A stretch of 64,000 nt of DNA from Trichosporon coremiiforme (Eukaryota > Basidiomycota > Tremellomycetes > Trichosporonales > Trichosporonaceae). The DNA lies in contig BCJJ01000008.1 in the NCBI GenBank assembly GCA_039545355.1, positions 930,001 to 994,000 of the forward strand. Reading direction: 5' to 3'. The notes below the pieces were generated by a model. The model searched no databases, was not told where the DNA came from, and saw nothing but the letters and a program-made list of their open reading frames with translations. Position 1 is the stretch's first letter, and the number at the start of each line of letters is the position of its first letter. Positions 12,133 to 23,991 of this stretch are shown here, in pieces. Both the position numbers and the translations under genes were made by a program.

Positions 12133-14329
12133 TTAGAGCGCGGTCCTGCCCTGGGTCTCGACGGGGAGGAGGAGCATGATGAAGCCCGAGAAGAGGTAGA
12201 GGGCGGCGGACGCGTAGACGGGACCGTTAGGCGACTTGTTCGCGTCCGAGTAGATGGCGATGATGGGTGCCATGAGGCCGAAAATGCGCATGGCGGCGGC
12301 GCAGAGCGCGTCACCCGTTCCGCGGACGGGGGTCGGGAAGAGCTCGGGCGCGTATCCGAACATGACGCCGTACATTGCGTTCTGGAAGAAGGCCGCGATG
12401 GACGTGAGCGCGTCGACGGTGGGGTTGTTCTTGGCCGCGGTCAGGCCGAAGAGGAAGATGCCCGAGCAGAGCGTGAAGGCGGCCATGGCGAGCTTGCGGC
12501 CGAAGCGCGAGACGGTGACGAGGAACGCGGCGAGAATCGAGCCCGGCACGCCGCACGCCGCCTGGTACGTGTACGACTTGAACGAGTCGTCGACGGAGGG
12601 CGCGGCGCCCGCAATCTCGGCCTGCTTCTGGCGCAGGAAGACGCCGAGCGACTGGTTGAAGAGCGGGTACGCGAGGCCGATGATGCCGTAGATGAGCACG
12701 ATGAGCGTAGTCGAGAACGCGAGGCGCTTCGTCTTGAACAGCGTCTTCATCTGCGTGCCCTGGGACACGGACATCTTGAGCAGCTGCCAGTTGCTGTAGC
12801 CCTTGGACACGTCGCCCTTAGCCTTCTCCTCCGGGCTGAGGTAGGGGGCGGCGGCGCGGTCGAGGTCCTCGACGGTGAGGTGGACGACCTTGCCGTTGCG
12901 CTTCGCGACCTTGTGCACGACCTCGACGGCCTTCTCGTCCTGTCCCTTGGAGCAGAGGTACTTGGGAGACTCGTAGACGGGGAGCACGAAGAAGCGCAGG
13001 CCCCACAGGAAGAGCATCATGGCGCCGAGCGTGAAGTAGGCGTAGCGCCAGCCCATGTTCGACTCGCGCGAGCAGTATCCGATGATGTTCTTGTTCGCGT
13101 CGTACGTGTAGTCCTTGCAGTCGGACGAGTAGCGCGCGATGAAGCCCCACGAGATGAGCGAGGCGACGACCTGGCCGACGGCCCACCAGAGCGAAAGCAG
13201 CGTCAGCACCCACTGGTGCGAGCCGGGCAGGAACTCGAGGTACATCGTGCCGTCGACGGGGAGGTTGCCACCGACGCCGAAGCCCATGAAAGCGATGAAG
13301 CAGCAGAGGGCGACAAAGTTGGGCGCCGCGCCGGCGACGACTCCCCACATGCCTCCGATGAAGAGCGTGCAGTTCCAGGCGAGCTTGCGTCTGTACTGCG
13401 TCAGCCGATACTGCGCCCATTCCGCAAATGTTACTCACCCGATCAGGTCACACGAGGCTCCCCAGAACGAAGCACCGACGATGAGACCGGCGTACAGCGC
13501 CAGAGTGGCAAACTTGACGTGCACGGGGTCGATCCACTCGTATCCGATCCAAGGCATCAGGATGGCGACGGCCTGGAGCCCTGCGGGGTCAGCTCAATGT
13601 CTCTCATGTTCGGCGTTGCTAGGCGCATGCTGCACATATTCGGCATCTGGAAGCGACGCATGCCACCGGGTAGTTCAGACTGTTCAGCTGCCCAGCTGTC
13701 CAAGGGACAACCATGATGGCCTAGGAACTAAGGGGTATCGAGGCGGTGGAGCGGAATGCGGATCCTAATCGACCACAAAGCCGCCGTCACTACCGCCCCG
13801 GGTCGGCAGCAGGTGACCCAGGTGACCTCTGCCACCTGACTTGCACACCGATGTAGTACCCTAACCCCACATACCCCACACGATTGCAGCTAGCGATCCG
13901 AGTGGCCCGTGGCAGTCTGCAAATCGCGCATACGACGTAACAAACACTCCCATGCGGTGGGTCCAGTGGGGCGCAGCACCTGCCCAAAGGATACTCACAA
14001 ATGTTGTCCGCGAACCAGCCGAAACCACCAGAGAAGAACAGTTCCCACTGGTACCGGCCCATGCCGATCTCGGCGAGCGCCCTGTTCAGCACCTGCACCT
14101 TGGCGTAGAAGGCGGGGTCGATGCCCTCTTCCTGGGCGGCGAGCGTGATGTCGCTGTTAAGCGACTCGGTGTCGGCGTTGCCCGCCGCCTTGCCCTTGAG
14201 TGATGTCGGCGGCGAGTTCTCGCGGCGGTACACCTCAGGCTGGGCCGCGGGCTGCACTGTCGTGTCCGTTGGCGCCAGACCGTCGGTCTTGACGTATTCC
14301 ACGTATTCCTTCTCGTTCATGGCGGCCAT
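12133..14329 (-). CDS. MFS transporter, SV2/SVOP-like sugar-porter type
   Basis: Predicted 12-helix major-facilitator protein of the plasma membrane; substrate unknown. Three exons give 576 residues: 14329-13999 (331 nt), 13580-13439 (142 nt) and 13390-12133 (1,258 nt). Intron 1 is unusually long (418 nt); intron 2 is 48 nt. The junctions restore WFADNI-WLQAVAILMP and ASCDLIG-RKLAWN; the latter is the family's G-R-R/K-L-A motif after helix 3. Exon 3 carries GFGVGGNLPVDGTMYLEFLP, typical of SV2/SVOP-like fungal transporters, then a cytosolic central loop, RFGRKLAMAAFTL and PELFPTPVRGTGDAL in the C-terminal half. The cytosolic N-terminus (about 90 residues) is polar and ends in GMGRYQWELFFSGGFGWF. 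ATGs at 14329 and 14320 are both possible. No substrate can be assigned from sequence. Confidence 0.85.
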
Positions 14330-16562
14330 GGCTGGTCGGCTACACAGTCAGGCGCACGGCGATAGATAGGGGTATGGGGGTGTGGGGTGGGATGGGATGG
14401 GATTAGATAATGTAGCGCAGATGTCAGGTGATGCTGGGCGTGACTCTGCTCTATCGATAAGAGGAAGTGACAGAGGGGAAGAAACTTGGACGAGAGAAGG
14501 GCTCGCCATATCAAGTCTCGAGTCTTTATGGCCTGCCCGCATGGCCGCATACTTTGGTCCCCGGCAGACGGCAGGCGCGGCGGGGCGCACATCGTATCGC
14601 ATCGCGATGCTCTAGCGAGAAAAGGCCCAAAGTGCTTGGCCCATCTTAGGCTGACCTGAACTTGCTCCAGGAGCAGGGCCCGGGGCCTGGAGGGGGGCAG
14701 GTTGGTCAGGCAGGCGACCTCCAGGAGCCCAGCAGGCCGGGCAGGGCTCGAGAAGAAACAGTCGACACGGCAGAAACGCTAGACGGCCTCGAAAGGGAAA
14801 GGCGCAGAGGCTGAGAGCATCAGCAGAGGAGCAGAAGCGGTAACGGCGTAGGGCCGGCGGTACGGGGGTGGGTGTAGTGCCGGGGGGCCGGGGGGGCCGG
14901 GGGCAACGGGGGAACGGCGGCGGGACGGAGGCGCAGGAGCAGAGGAATCAAGAAACGGACCCCGGTGGACGCGACAGCGGTCGGTCGGTCGCTTTGAGCT
15001 TGGGCTATACGTGGTCAGCGAGTCGAATGATAGTGAATAGCGCTCTTCGTCTTGCTTGGGCGTTGCGCCTTGATAGTGGGGAACGGGTAGGGCAGGGTCG
15101 GATGAGGGCACGAAGGGTTACGAGGCATGGGGTGCGCAGTTGACGGTCGGATAATCAGACAAGCACAAGGACGCTTACGCTTGAGACGGACCCAACAGAG
15201 CACGAGTCCCTACCCCCTGGCGAGTTTGATCAAGCTGCATGTCCCTGGAATCCTCCGTCAGAGGAGTAAGCCCTGCTGCCGCTCCTGAACCATGTCGCTG
15301 GATAGAGTTCCATTTTCTGATATGTCGTCAGTGGCGTGCACCAAGTGCCCCTTCCGGCAGGAAACCAGAGGACAGGCCATCAAGATAATTGCGCATCTGC
15401 CCTGAACTGATAACCCCCGTCCTGCCCTGCTGCCCGCACGTGACCCTTCCTCGGCTAGCTAGGCTGCCCGACTGCCAGACTGCCTTGATACATGGCCTGC
15501 CCCCTAGTCCCTCGTGCGCCTCTCACCTCATCGCCTCATCGTCCCCCGCCTCAGCCCTGGGCTTGTCCTCTTTGAACCCCGCAACCGGCCACCCAAGATA
15601 GCAGAGCAGCCCTCCTTTTCATCTTCACATTCACCTGCGCTCTCGCTGCGAAATGCAAATCTGGTGGTCCGTTCGAGCACCATTAATGAAGCGCACGCGA
15701 AGCGTGAAGCACAGAAGCAACCTCAAACACACTGACATAGCGTCGCAGGCACCAGTTCTGCTCCGCTACACCCGCAGCGATGCTGAACGCTGTGCACAAC
15801 ACATCGTAAGCAGCGCATCAGCGGCGCTCAGGTCATCGTCCCCGCTTTTGGGTAGTGTCACCCTCATGGCCCCCGTTTTTCGTCTTCCTGCAGCTGCTGC
15901 AGCGCTCATGCCTGTGCGCATCTTGCGCTTGTGAGCTCACCCGCTCAAGCCATGTCAGCCAGTGAATACCGCTATACGCTAGCGGACGCCGCGGCTCGTG
16001 CCCCTGCGTGCGCCTGTTTGTCAAGTGAGTGTGGGCCCATTCATGCATCATCGTGGCGTAAATACGACGTTAAAGATCAACGCGACATGTGGCCTGCTAG
16101 CCCGTTGGATTCTTGGCTCTTCCGCCCCGCCCGTTAGCACAGCATGCTACACTTACGGGACGGCTAGTGAATACCTAACCTTCTCACACCGGCCAGCGGC
16201 ACTCGCGCACTCTGACGCTCGTGATCGTCTGTCGTCTGATAGCCGCGCCTGCTATCTGCGGGGAGTCTTCTGCATGGACTACACCTACACAAGCAGCGCG
16301 CGAGCGCGGGCAGAAAACACTGCCCGCTGAACGTCAGCCTCTAGTCCTAGTAGCCTCTTGGCACATCCCAATAACACTCAGGAGCGCAGGAGCGACTCAG
16401 GTTCGACCCTCCTTTCTTAACCCTTACGCTCCCCTCACGTTCAGGAGCAAGGCGTCCGGAAAAATCACGCATCGGCGCACAGGCGGCGCACGGCGCACCC
16501 GCAGACAGGCGGACAGGCAGACACCCTCGGAAGGATCCGAAGACAGACGGGGCTCGGAACTG

Positions 16563-16598
16563 CCGGGCACGCTGGGCACGCCGGGCACGCCGGGCACA
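16563..16598. repeat. GC-rich 9-bp tandem repeat
   Basis: Four nearly exact units of GGGCACGCC in a row. Several similar short tandem tracts lie nearby in the gene desert. Confidence 0.8.
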
Positions 16599-17182
16599 GG
16601 TGAGCGACCGTCGGACGGTTGTACAGCACCCAGGGCGCGCGGGCGTGGGCTACGGCGCGGCGTATGCGTACCAGGTCACGGGCTATACGACGGCGCCGAC
16701 GCCCTGAGGTGTCTCTGGCGCATATCGCTTTTCTATTCCTGTTCGCCGCGCGCCGGCGCCGCTCTTGTCCGATCTGTGACTTGCCTCGGCCACCGCCGCC
16801 GTACACTATGAGGAATGGCGACGTATGACGGACGCTGCGCGCGGCGCGCGGCACAGTGGGCAACGGGGCATACGCTGTTGCGGCTGTCACCAGCTATGTT
16901 CACATGTCGTGTGCACCGGCGCCCGTCGCTAGCTTGAGATCGACAGTTGGCGGGCTCTTCATGCGGCGTGCGGTCTCTCGCGGTGCAGCCCGGCGGCGGA
17001 TGCGCGGATGCGGGGCGTGCGGCGCGTGCGGCGGCAACCAAAGCGGAACCAAAAGGCTGAGTCTAACACGCGCCGCCAAGTCAGGGTTTGAGACGCTCAG
17101 GTGCGCGTTTTTCGACATTTCGACGCGCCGTGATTCGCCACTGACCAGCTCACCAGCTGCACCAGCGCAGGCGGCGCACGGC

Positions 17183-17210
17183 GACGGGGCACGGGGCACG
17201 GGGAACGGGG
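17183..17210. repeat. Short ACGGGGC-type tandem repeat
   Basis: Three to four units of a 7-bp ACGGGGC/ACGGGGA pattern. G-runs of four are spaced by three bases, so G-quadruplex formation on the plus strand is possible. Confidence 0.7.
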
Positions 17211-17643
17211 GATGAGACGGCGACGCCACCATCCCATCCCCTGCGGTCTCCCGCCTGCCCGCATGCGCCCCCACGCCGCACGCAGGTCCGCCACCGGGCC
17301 ACGCCGGGCTCCGCCTGTGTGTACATTGCACACAGAGCGATCAGAAAGTTGGAACGATTGGAGCGACGCAAGGGCAACTTGGAATCCATCCCAATGCACG
17401 GGACCCGAGCAAGGACCCTGGGTGAGGTCCGAGGCACTGAGTCTCTGGTCTCACGGCGTTGCGCCTTGCGCGTTGCACTGCTGACACGAAAGCGAAGAGC
17501 CGCAAGTTGGAATACTCCGATGTACCCGGGCATGATCCGGCAGTGCGGCAGCGCGGCGGCACGCTGAACCCGAATTCCATATTCCAAAGCGTCCCGCGGT
17601 GCACCAGTACTGTGCCATGGCGCCAAGCGCTCGCTTCGAATTC

Positions 17644-17665
17644 CGAGCCCCGAGCCCCGAGCCCC
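17644..17665. repeat. CGAGCCC tandem repeat
   Basis: Three exact 7-bp units (CGAGCCC) in the gene desert. A separate GGAGTGCC-type tract of three units lies at 18505-18529. Confidence 0.7.
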
Positions 17666-20519
17666 AGGCAGTCAGGCAGCTGGGACCGAGTGCCGATGTC
17701 CGCGGTACGCTGGATCTTCAACAGTGCTTCTGCCCGCAGCGCTGATCGCCGCTCGCGTGCCGCTTAGCCCAACCTATGCGCACTAAACGAGCGCATTGCA
17801 CAGCTTGGCCATTGGCCGCTCGCTTGCGGACTGGCAATCCACTGGATAATGGCTCGGGCAGTCGTGCCAAGAGCTCGCTGAAGCTTAAGCCGCACCGCCG
17901 TGTACCGGAGTTACTCCGCTGCCCGCTTCCTTGACTGCACACTGGATACTACCTTCTTTCGGCCTGTCGGTGTGTCGGTGCCCTGTGCAACTTTGACTTT
18001 ACCCCCGTTTGTGCAAACGCGCAAGCTTGCAGCGCTTGTAAAGCTTGTCGACTTTGGCGTACGGCCCCTACGTCACCTTGTGCCTTGGTGCCTGGAACTG
18101 GCCGTCGTACCTTGCCCTTCATTGCGGATATCCAGCATCAAGTGACAGTCAGCAACGGGAGTTGACTTGCTTAGACTCCTGAGACTCCCATTCGCCGAGC
18201 TCGCCATCTCCTGCCCAGATCGTCAGCGGCGAGGGTGCTGGCCGCGCCAGTCTTGGCGCTGGAGCGCGCTGGAGCGCCGAGCAGGGTGAGTCAGATTCAG
18301 GCGACACATTCGCCGGACCTGATCTCCAGACAGTCTGGCCGCGAGCCGGGCTGGCCTGCATAGACCCGCCGGGCTCTGAATGCATGTGATACCGAAACCG
18401 AACGGCGGCCAGCTGACTACAAACCAATGACAGCGATAGGTTCTGCTAAGGTTTGTCCAGGTGACCTGTCGGCTGGGTGGGGCGATCGAAGGCACTTCAG
18501 CCCAGGAGTGCCCGGAGTGCCAGGAGTGCTGTGCGAGTTGCAAGCGACGGCGTATCTACGTCCACCGCTTGATAAATCGCGCATTCTGTACCATGTACGC
18601 GCTCGCGCCCCACTTAAATGAGAAAGGGAGGGTGAAGGGATACGGCGTCTGCCAGCCATGCGTTGGTGGAGCTGCTGCCAATTACATAACCTTTGGAGCC
18701 GACAGGAACAATCCTCACATTCCAGCAGGCTTGGCCAGCGCCGCTGTCGTCATCTCTCCCGTCCTTGCCCCCAGCTGCCGATCCCGCTGTTGTCCTCGTA
18801 CACGTGCAGCCCTCTCGTACTTCCAACGGATTGCGCTTCCGCACAGCAGCTGCTGCTGCAGCACGTTGCACGTCGAGCGATGCGGAGACCCAGTGCAGTG
18901 TGCAATGTGCAGGCACAGCAATGTAACGTCTTTGTTTCGTCGTCAACGGCGCGGTCCTGTTTTGTGTTTTGGAACCTGACCAGACGCATGCACAGTGCGC
19001 ACAGCGGGCAGGACCAGAGCACCCGCTAGTCGCAGCGACAACCTTAAGAACGAGGTACGCATCGGAAAGGTACGGACAGGTACAAAGTGCGCCCAGCCTG
19101 CTTTCCTAGCGACCTGGACTGACGCACGCGTCACCGATCAAAATGCTTTGGAGAGCTTGGAGAACAAGGGTCTCGTTACGCGCCGCGCGTTTGATGTGAG
19201 GGCCAAGTTGGAGAGAGCCACTGACGCAATGCCGCGGACATGAGGGGGATGTCCTGATGATCCGGCGGGATCCTGAGGTGACCAGTGGCCGGAGACTGTT
19301 CGCTTCGGGACGCTCCATGACTCTGGCTCTGGCTCTGCACCACTGCGCTGACAGACGCTGCGTAGGGATCCTGACTTGCCCTGTGCCGGAGTACGGGACA
19401 GGCCAAGTTCTGCAGTTCCATCTGTCTTTGCCGCACTTTCCATCTTGCACCAAGGCATCCCTGACCGATCGAATGCCGCGCTATCTAATCATAGTCTCGG
19501 AGCAGTCTCGGACGCTCTTTCCTGGTGCAGAGAGTCTGACACTGGACAGGGTTGGAAGTGGAGACGGACGGCCTGGAACGGTGGGCTGGCGGGTGACTGG
19601 CGTTGACATACGGCGGCACGGGTGGAGCGGATGAACACGTTGGACGCGCGGACCACGCCCTCGGCCCTCGGAGCAGATACGGTCCGCTCCATCCTCGCCG
19701 CTGTACGTCCATAGTGCGAACGCAGCACGGAAGCAGGAGCATCACCGGCGCCGCATGCTCGGAGTTCCGTGTGGCGTTGGACTGAGAATCCGAGCGCTTC
19801 ATCCACTTCGGCTCCTCATTCTCCGTTGTTGGAGCGTCGGTTCAGGCGATTCTGCACCAAGCAGTCAGTTACCGATAGCAATAGCCACCGTTAAGCATTA
19901 CGGAGGGCAGTCAATGTTTCGGACTCTGACATGTATAACTTCTTTAGCAGCACGAGACCGAGGAAGGCAATTGGCTGGGATGGACTGGAGCCACTGTTGG
20001 ACTTTGGGTGAGTCACCTAGGTCATTGCGTCATACGTCTCAGCTTGAAACGTGAGATCTGCAGAGTACCACCGCATCATGGAGCGTTATCTATCTCGAGG
20101 TCGCTGTCCATGATCGATGAGCGGTGCAAAGGTATGCAACGAAGGCAGTGTCGTCTCATAGATACCCACGTGCCGCCACCGAGAGCAGCATCGCACGCCG
20201 TTAGGTGCATTTCAGTCGAGGTCTAAATGCCTGATTCAGTCACTTGAGCATTGCAGACACTGGCTGTACAAATGGGCGGCAGAGGCCACATGCACCAACT
20301 TGTCGTGCCTACGCCGATGCAGGTAGCGATGTAGGAACCGGGGGTCGTGCTGCACACCGCCTTAGTCTCGGGGTGTTGACTCCGGCCGGTTCGCGAGATG
20401 CCGGAGTCAGGAGGCGCCGGGATGTAACGTCCGCGCTCACGCGCCCATTGTGCAGCTCCACGCCGCCCCATCGTCTTTACGCCCCACCGTCTCCGCTTTC
20501 ATCTGTCCACTCCACGACC

Positions 20520-21182
20520 ATGGTCGGATTCATCATCCCCATCCCCGGCAAGGTCGTCGACGGCGTGTACGGCAAGGGGTCCCAGTTCGTCAACTCGTAC
20601 AAGAAGCAGCCGGTCGCGACGGACCTGAGTGCGCGCCAAGGATCGATGGACGAGAAGACACCGGTGCCCGCGCCCCCGACACGCAAGGGTAGCACCTCAC
20701 AGCCGCCGACGTACACACCCTCATCAAGACAGCCGGCGCAACAGCCGCGAGGCAGGTCAGAGGATTTCGGCCCGCAACTGCTCGATCATGTTCTGAGCTC
20801 GCTTGCGCTGCTTCAGTCCTTGGGACAGATCACGCCCGAAGCGGCGAAGAGGGCTGCCGCAGCTCTTGGCTCAGACTACAACCCGCACTCCGTCACGCCG
20901 CGCGACGTCCCGTGCCCCCGGGCACCGGCTGCCGTCGCCATGCCCCCGGTGCGGAGACAGAACAGCATCCCGGCAGCTCCTGCGGAGAAGACAGCGACCG
21001 CCCTCTGGGACTATGGCCAGAACGGCGACGCGGACGACCTCGTCTTCAGCGCTGGCGACACGATCATCATCGACGAGGAGGAGAACGAGAACTGGTGCCG
21101 CGGGCGCACAATCCCCAAGGGCTGCACCGCGCCGTTAACGAAGAAGGGCCTGTTCCCCGCGAACTACGTCCAGAGGCATTAG
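20520..21182 (+). CDS. SH3-domain protein, C-terminal SH3
   Basis: Single-exon 220-residue protein. The last 60 residues form an SH3 domain: ALWDYGQNGDADDLVFSAGD (the ALYDY-like opening and diverging loop), ENENWCRGR (the Trp of the ligand groove) and GLFPANYVQRH (the final 3-10 helix and strand). SH3 domains of this kind bind proline-rich partners and often act in actin patch or endocytic complexes; fungal proteins with one C-terminal SH3 include the LSB1/PIN3 type. That specific equivalence is only a possibility. The N-terminus (MVGFIIPIPGKVVDGVYGKG) is mildly hydrophobic but not a clear signal peptide. A Pro/Ser-rich linker follows, then a helical stretch (LLDHVLSSLALLQSLGQITPEA). The ATG at 20520 has a strong context (CGACCATGG). 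A 13-residue insertion (TIPKGCTAPLTKK) lies between the RGR and GLFP motifs. Confidence 0.8.
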   Translation: MVGFIIPIPGKVVDGVYGKGSQFVNSYKKQPVATDLSARQGSMDEKTPVPAPPTRKGSTSQPPTYTPSSRQPAQQPRGRSEDFGPQLLDHVLSSLALLQSLGQITPEAAKRAAAALGSDYNPHSVTPRDVPCPRAPAAVAMPPVRRQNSIPAAPAEKTATALWDYGQNGDADDLVFSAGDTIIIDEEENENWCRGRTIPKGCTAPLTKKGLFPANYVQRH

Positions 21183-21901
21183 ACGACATCCAGAATCAAA
21201 TGAACCAAGAGAAGAACACTGTACGCGTGAACCCATTCGTTATACGTCCGTAAGCTTTATGTTAGGAATACTTGTTGTCTGCAGTGTGCGCGCGCAACGT
21301 GCCGCGGCGTCGTGGAAGGGAAGGGTGCGCCGAAAGGGAGAAAGGAGGTCAGGTGCGTGACCGGCGAATTTCGGCATCCTTCGGCCCGGTGCAGCACTAC
21401 CTTCCTCTCCTCTTTCGGCCCTCCTCACGAAAGCCCCCGGTGGCCCCACAAGGGCAAGGATGCACACATCCTCCGGCCGGCCCGATTGGAGAAGGGACAG
21501 CAGGGACAGTTCCGAGGAGCCGAAGTGGGACGGAAGTCTCCTGCTTCCTGGGACCGTGAGACTGGGACGAGATCTTATCACGTATCATATCTCGGGTCTC
21601 TGAGCCATTGTTATCCTCGAGATCGGTCCGCGCGCCCGAGTGCCAGCTCGATTGTGTCAGGCCCCCGGGTGTTCTTCATAGTGATGTTGCATAGAGGACA
21701 CTGATCACTCTCACACGCATACCTGCAACACGACGCTACGGCTCACAAACTCTGATTGTGGCACCCTACCGGTCTCGCCGAGGAGGGCATGGCAGGTCCA
21801 TCTTCCAGCGGCCGTAGCCTGACAGCGCGGCTGATCCGAGGCGTCACCATTGCACCGGTTCACTAGCTGCATGGAGACTACGTCCTCGCTTCAGTGGCAA
21901 G
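21183..21901. other. Intergenic region downstream of the SH3 gene
   Basis: About 720 bp with no coding stretch or repeat that I can support. It includes the 3' flank of the SH3 gene. Confidence 0.45.
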
Positions 21902-22190
21902 CTAGATACAAACCGACCTCGAGCTGCACGGTGTGCAGCCGTGGATAGTCGCACACTTTCCCGGCATGCCGGGATTCACGCAACTCTCACCGTTGCAGAA
22001 GCTGAAGAGTCCGCCTTCGTAGGCCGGCTGGCTGAGAGTGCTGTTCGGCTGCATCAGCACCGTCGAGTACTTCAGGCACTTCTTGTCTTCGATGGCGATC
22101 TGCGTGGCCCAGTTGTATTTCGGCGTGGCCGGCAAGACAAGCAGGGACAGATCAGCGAAAGCACCTCCGAGTGGCGGGTTGCAATGCAAC
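21902..22190 (-). pseudogene. 5'-truncated paralog of a small cysteine-rich protein
   Basis: An open minus-strand frame ending at a TAG carries ATPKYNWATQIAIEDKKC, then a Cys-rich tail with FCNGESC and GMPGKC. It aligns with the tail of the neighbouring pseudogene (22301-22674) over the pattern ATPKYN, a Lys-Cys pair, LM, a spaced Cys pair and G-(I/M)-P-G-x-C. The similarity starts abruptly near the ATPKYN motif. Upstream there is no ATG in frame, no signal peptide and no acceptor site, so this copy seems to have lost its 5' half. It could still be the last exon of a gene whose first exon I cannot see. Function unknown; the intact relative looks secreted. Confidence 0.5.
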
Positions 22191-22300
22191 GATACTCAAC
22201 CAAGGTCATCGACCTTAGTGCGCTACTTCAAGGTCGGCATTGGGGTCAAGGCATCGACAGGCCTGATACATCTTTTGTTGCTGGCACAAAGGTGGCAGTA

Positions 22301-22674
22301 CTAGTACTGGTACGTCTCACAGGCGCCCGGGATGCCGGACGTCTGACAGTAACGGTTGGCGCAAGTCTTCTCCCATGCGCCCTCGTTCATACGCTTCCCG
22401 TGGGCCTGATTCATCAGAGCCTCAGCGTGCATGAGGCACTTGCGGCCGTCAATGGCCGTCGTAATGGCTCAGTTGTACTTCGGCGTGGCCACAAGACAGT
22501 TGCGTTGTTTCCGTCCAGCAGGGTGTACTGCCCGTCGAACACGTCCATGTGGCGACCAGGCTCAGCATGGAGGACGGCGAGGAACTCGGCAAGGCTGTTG
22601 AACTCTTAGAGAGTTGCAGGGGCCCCGAGGGCCATGACAGCAAGTACGGTTGAGAGAAGCGCGGATGCGATCAT
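22301..22674 (-). pseudogene. Small secreted cysteine-containing protein, inactivated
   Basis: The minus-strand ATG at 22674 opens a signal-peptide-like sequence (MIASALLSTVLAVMALG). In the same frame, after GAPATL, comes a TAA stop, then good coding sequence (EFNSLAEFLAVLHAEPGRH, then DGQYTLLDGNNATVL). A one-base deletion relative to the neighbouring paralog then shifts the frame just before ATPKYN. After that, a TGA stands where the paralog has TGG. The frame continues with DGRKCLMHAEALMNQ and GIPGACETYQY before a final TAG at 22301. Three independent lesions make a pseudogene more likely than introns, for which I see no donor or acceptor. It was probably an extracellular protein of about 120 residues. 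It lies in tandem with the truncated paralog at 21902-22190. Confidence 0.6.
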
Positions 22675-23411
22675 GATCGTTTCGGACTGGTGGATGATGG
22701 AAATCGATAGCCCATTCGCCCGCGCCCCTCGTACCGTCTTTTATCCTCGATCGAATTCTGAAATCCCCCGACGCTCTTGATACCCCTCCGCCAGAGCTGG
22801 TGTTCTCATTCAGCCTGATGCTGGACATGGCACACGCCTTTCGCATCCCTGCTCCACAGACTGGTCGTAAGACATCGTGGACACGGCATTGCAGGTTGCA
22901 TTTTCCTCAGTGCGCTCGTTCGAGGTGTCTAACGACGTCGCAGCTCGCACATGAGATCCTTGTGTCCGGTCAGCTGTAATGGATGACGTGAGTTAACATC
23001 GAAGCCGCATGTGGCCGGCACATTGCCTCCCCTCAGCAAGCCCTCTCGCACTTGTAGCGGTGCATAAGCTCGACTTCGATGGACGGAACGATCGTCGGGT
23101 GACTTCAAAACTTCTCGACCAGAGTAGTCAACCACGCCGAGAGTCAGGCGTCATCGGGGTTCGCAATGCCAACTACGATAGCGAAGGTGATCACGGATGG
23201 ATGACGCCCGCCTGGCAGCTGATCAATAGGTGATCCTGACAGGCGGTGTAGGACATGCGCACATTGAGAATGAAGTGCCACAATCATCACGTGTGCTCCG
23301 CGATCACCTCGGTCTGCAAGAAATAACCTAGTGCAGTGCCGTGGGGCAGCTACCACAATCGCTACCTCACTCTTCCTGCTCCATACCGCCGCGTAGGATC
23401 CAGTGAGCATC
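22675..23411. other. Intergenic region between gene remnants
   Basis: About 740 bp. The part next to 22675 would have been the promoter of the secreted-protein gene. I see no supported gene, RNA or repeat. Confidence 0.4.
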
Positions 23412-23893
23412 ATGGCACCGCGCATTCGACTGGGATACAGCGCCAAACCGTGGCACGACTGCAGCGATATCAAAGCATACAACGACGACTTCTTCTCGCC
23501 CGAGTTCCAGAAACAGTTCCCAGACGGGCAAACTCCCATCGTGCTCCTCGATCGGAGAGGGACAGTGGGTATATCGGGACTGCAGCACCAGCGACGAGTC
23601 GATTATCTACGCGGCGGCGACTCCTCCTTATAACGCAATCTTGTGCGAGAAGGTATGGGCCGACGAGGACGTCGATCCCCACGGGAGTTATTGCAGACAC
23701 TGGTTACTACAGGGCCGACCATGACTTCGAGCATGTCGACAATGCACAGGAGATTAGAGATTCACTCCCGCCTGATGCTACTCTGCAGGACGCCGTGCAG
23801 GCACTGTTCAGAACATGCAAGGGGTGTGCCAAACATGTCAAAAACCGGAGATTCAATCGCTGCCAAAGACGCGGATTCCAACCTGAAGACTGA
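23412..23893 (+). pseudogene. Unknown gene with successive frame changes
   Basis: Starting at the ATG at 23412, coding-like sequence moves through all three frames. Frame 1 has RLGYSAKPWHDCSDIKAY and SPEFQKQFPDGQTPIVLLD. Frame 2 has GEGQWVYRDCSTSDESIIYA and WADEDVDPHGSYCRHW. Frame 3 has GYYRADHDFEHVDNAQEIRD and ATLQDAVQALFRTCKGC, ending at a TGA at 23891-23893. Each change amounts to one base. An intron that would mend the first change would be only 25 nt, shorter than any other intron in this window. A decayed gene is therefore the simpler reading, although sequencing errors or tiny introns are not excluded. I recognise no family; the Cys and acidic residues give no clue to function. Confidence 0.45.
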
Positions 23894-23991
23894 GTAAGTG
23901 TCCGCGACCGAGCACTATCGGTTTACCGGATTAGTCATATCCAGTAGCTATTACGTCTATGCATCGAGCCCCTAAGATGCCCTCTAACGTT

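Larger units (their letters stand above)
14330..20519. other. 6.2-kb gene desert
   Basis: The longest stretch without a supportable gene. All open frames are short, arginine/serine/alanine-rich and without family motifs, and none links to a neighbour by plausible splice sites. It contains several GC-rich short tandem repeats, listed separately. The right end (about 20440-20519) is a pyrimidine-rich leader of the SH3 gene and the left end holds the MFS promoter. No tRNA, rRNA or transposase remnant was found by eye. It could contain long non-coding RNA or fast-evolving intron-rich genes that cannot be seen without transcripts. Confidence 0.45.

Noticed and set aside
12118..13716. 532-codon plus-strand frame over the MFS transporter
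   Set aside because: Antisense shadow; the minus strand has clear MFS motifs and consistent splicing.
16380..16430. Possible tRNA (GGTTCGACCC B-box-like string)
   Set aside because: No matching A box, anticodon stem or acceptor stem at the right distance.
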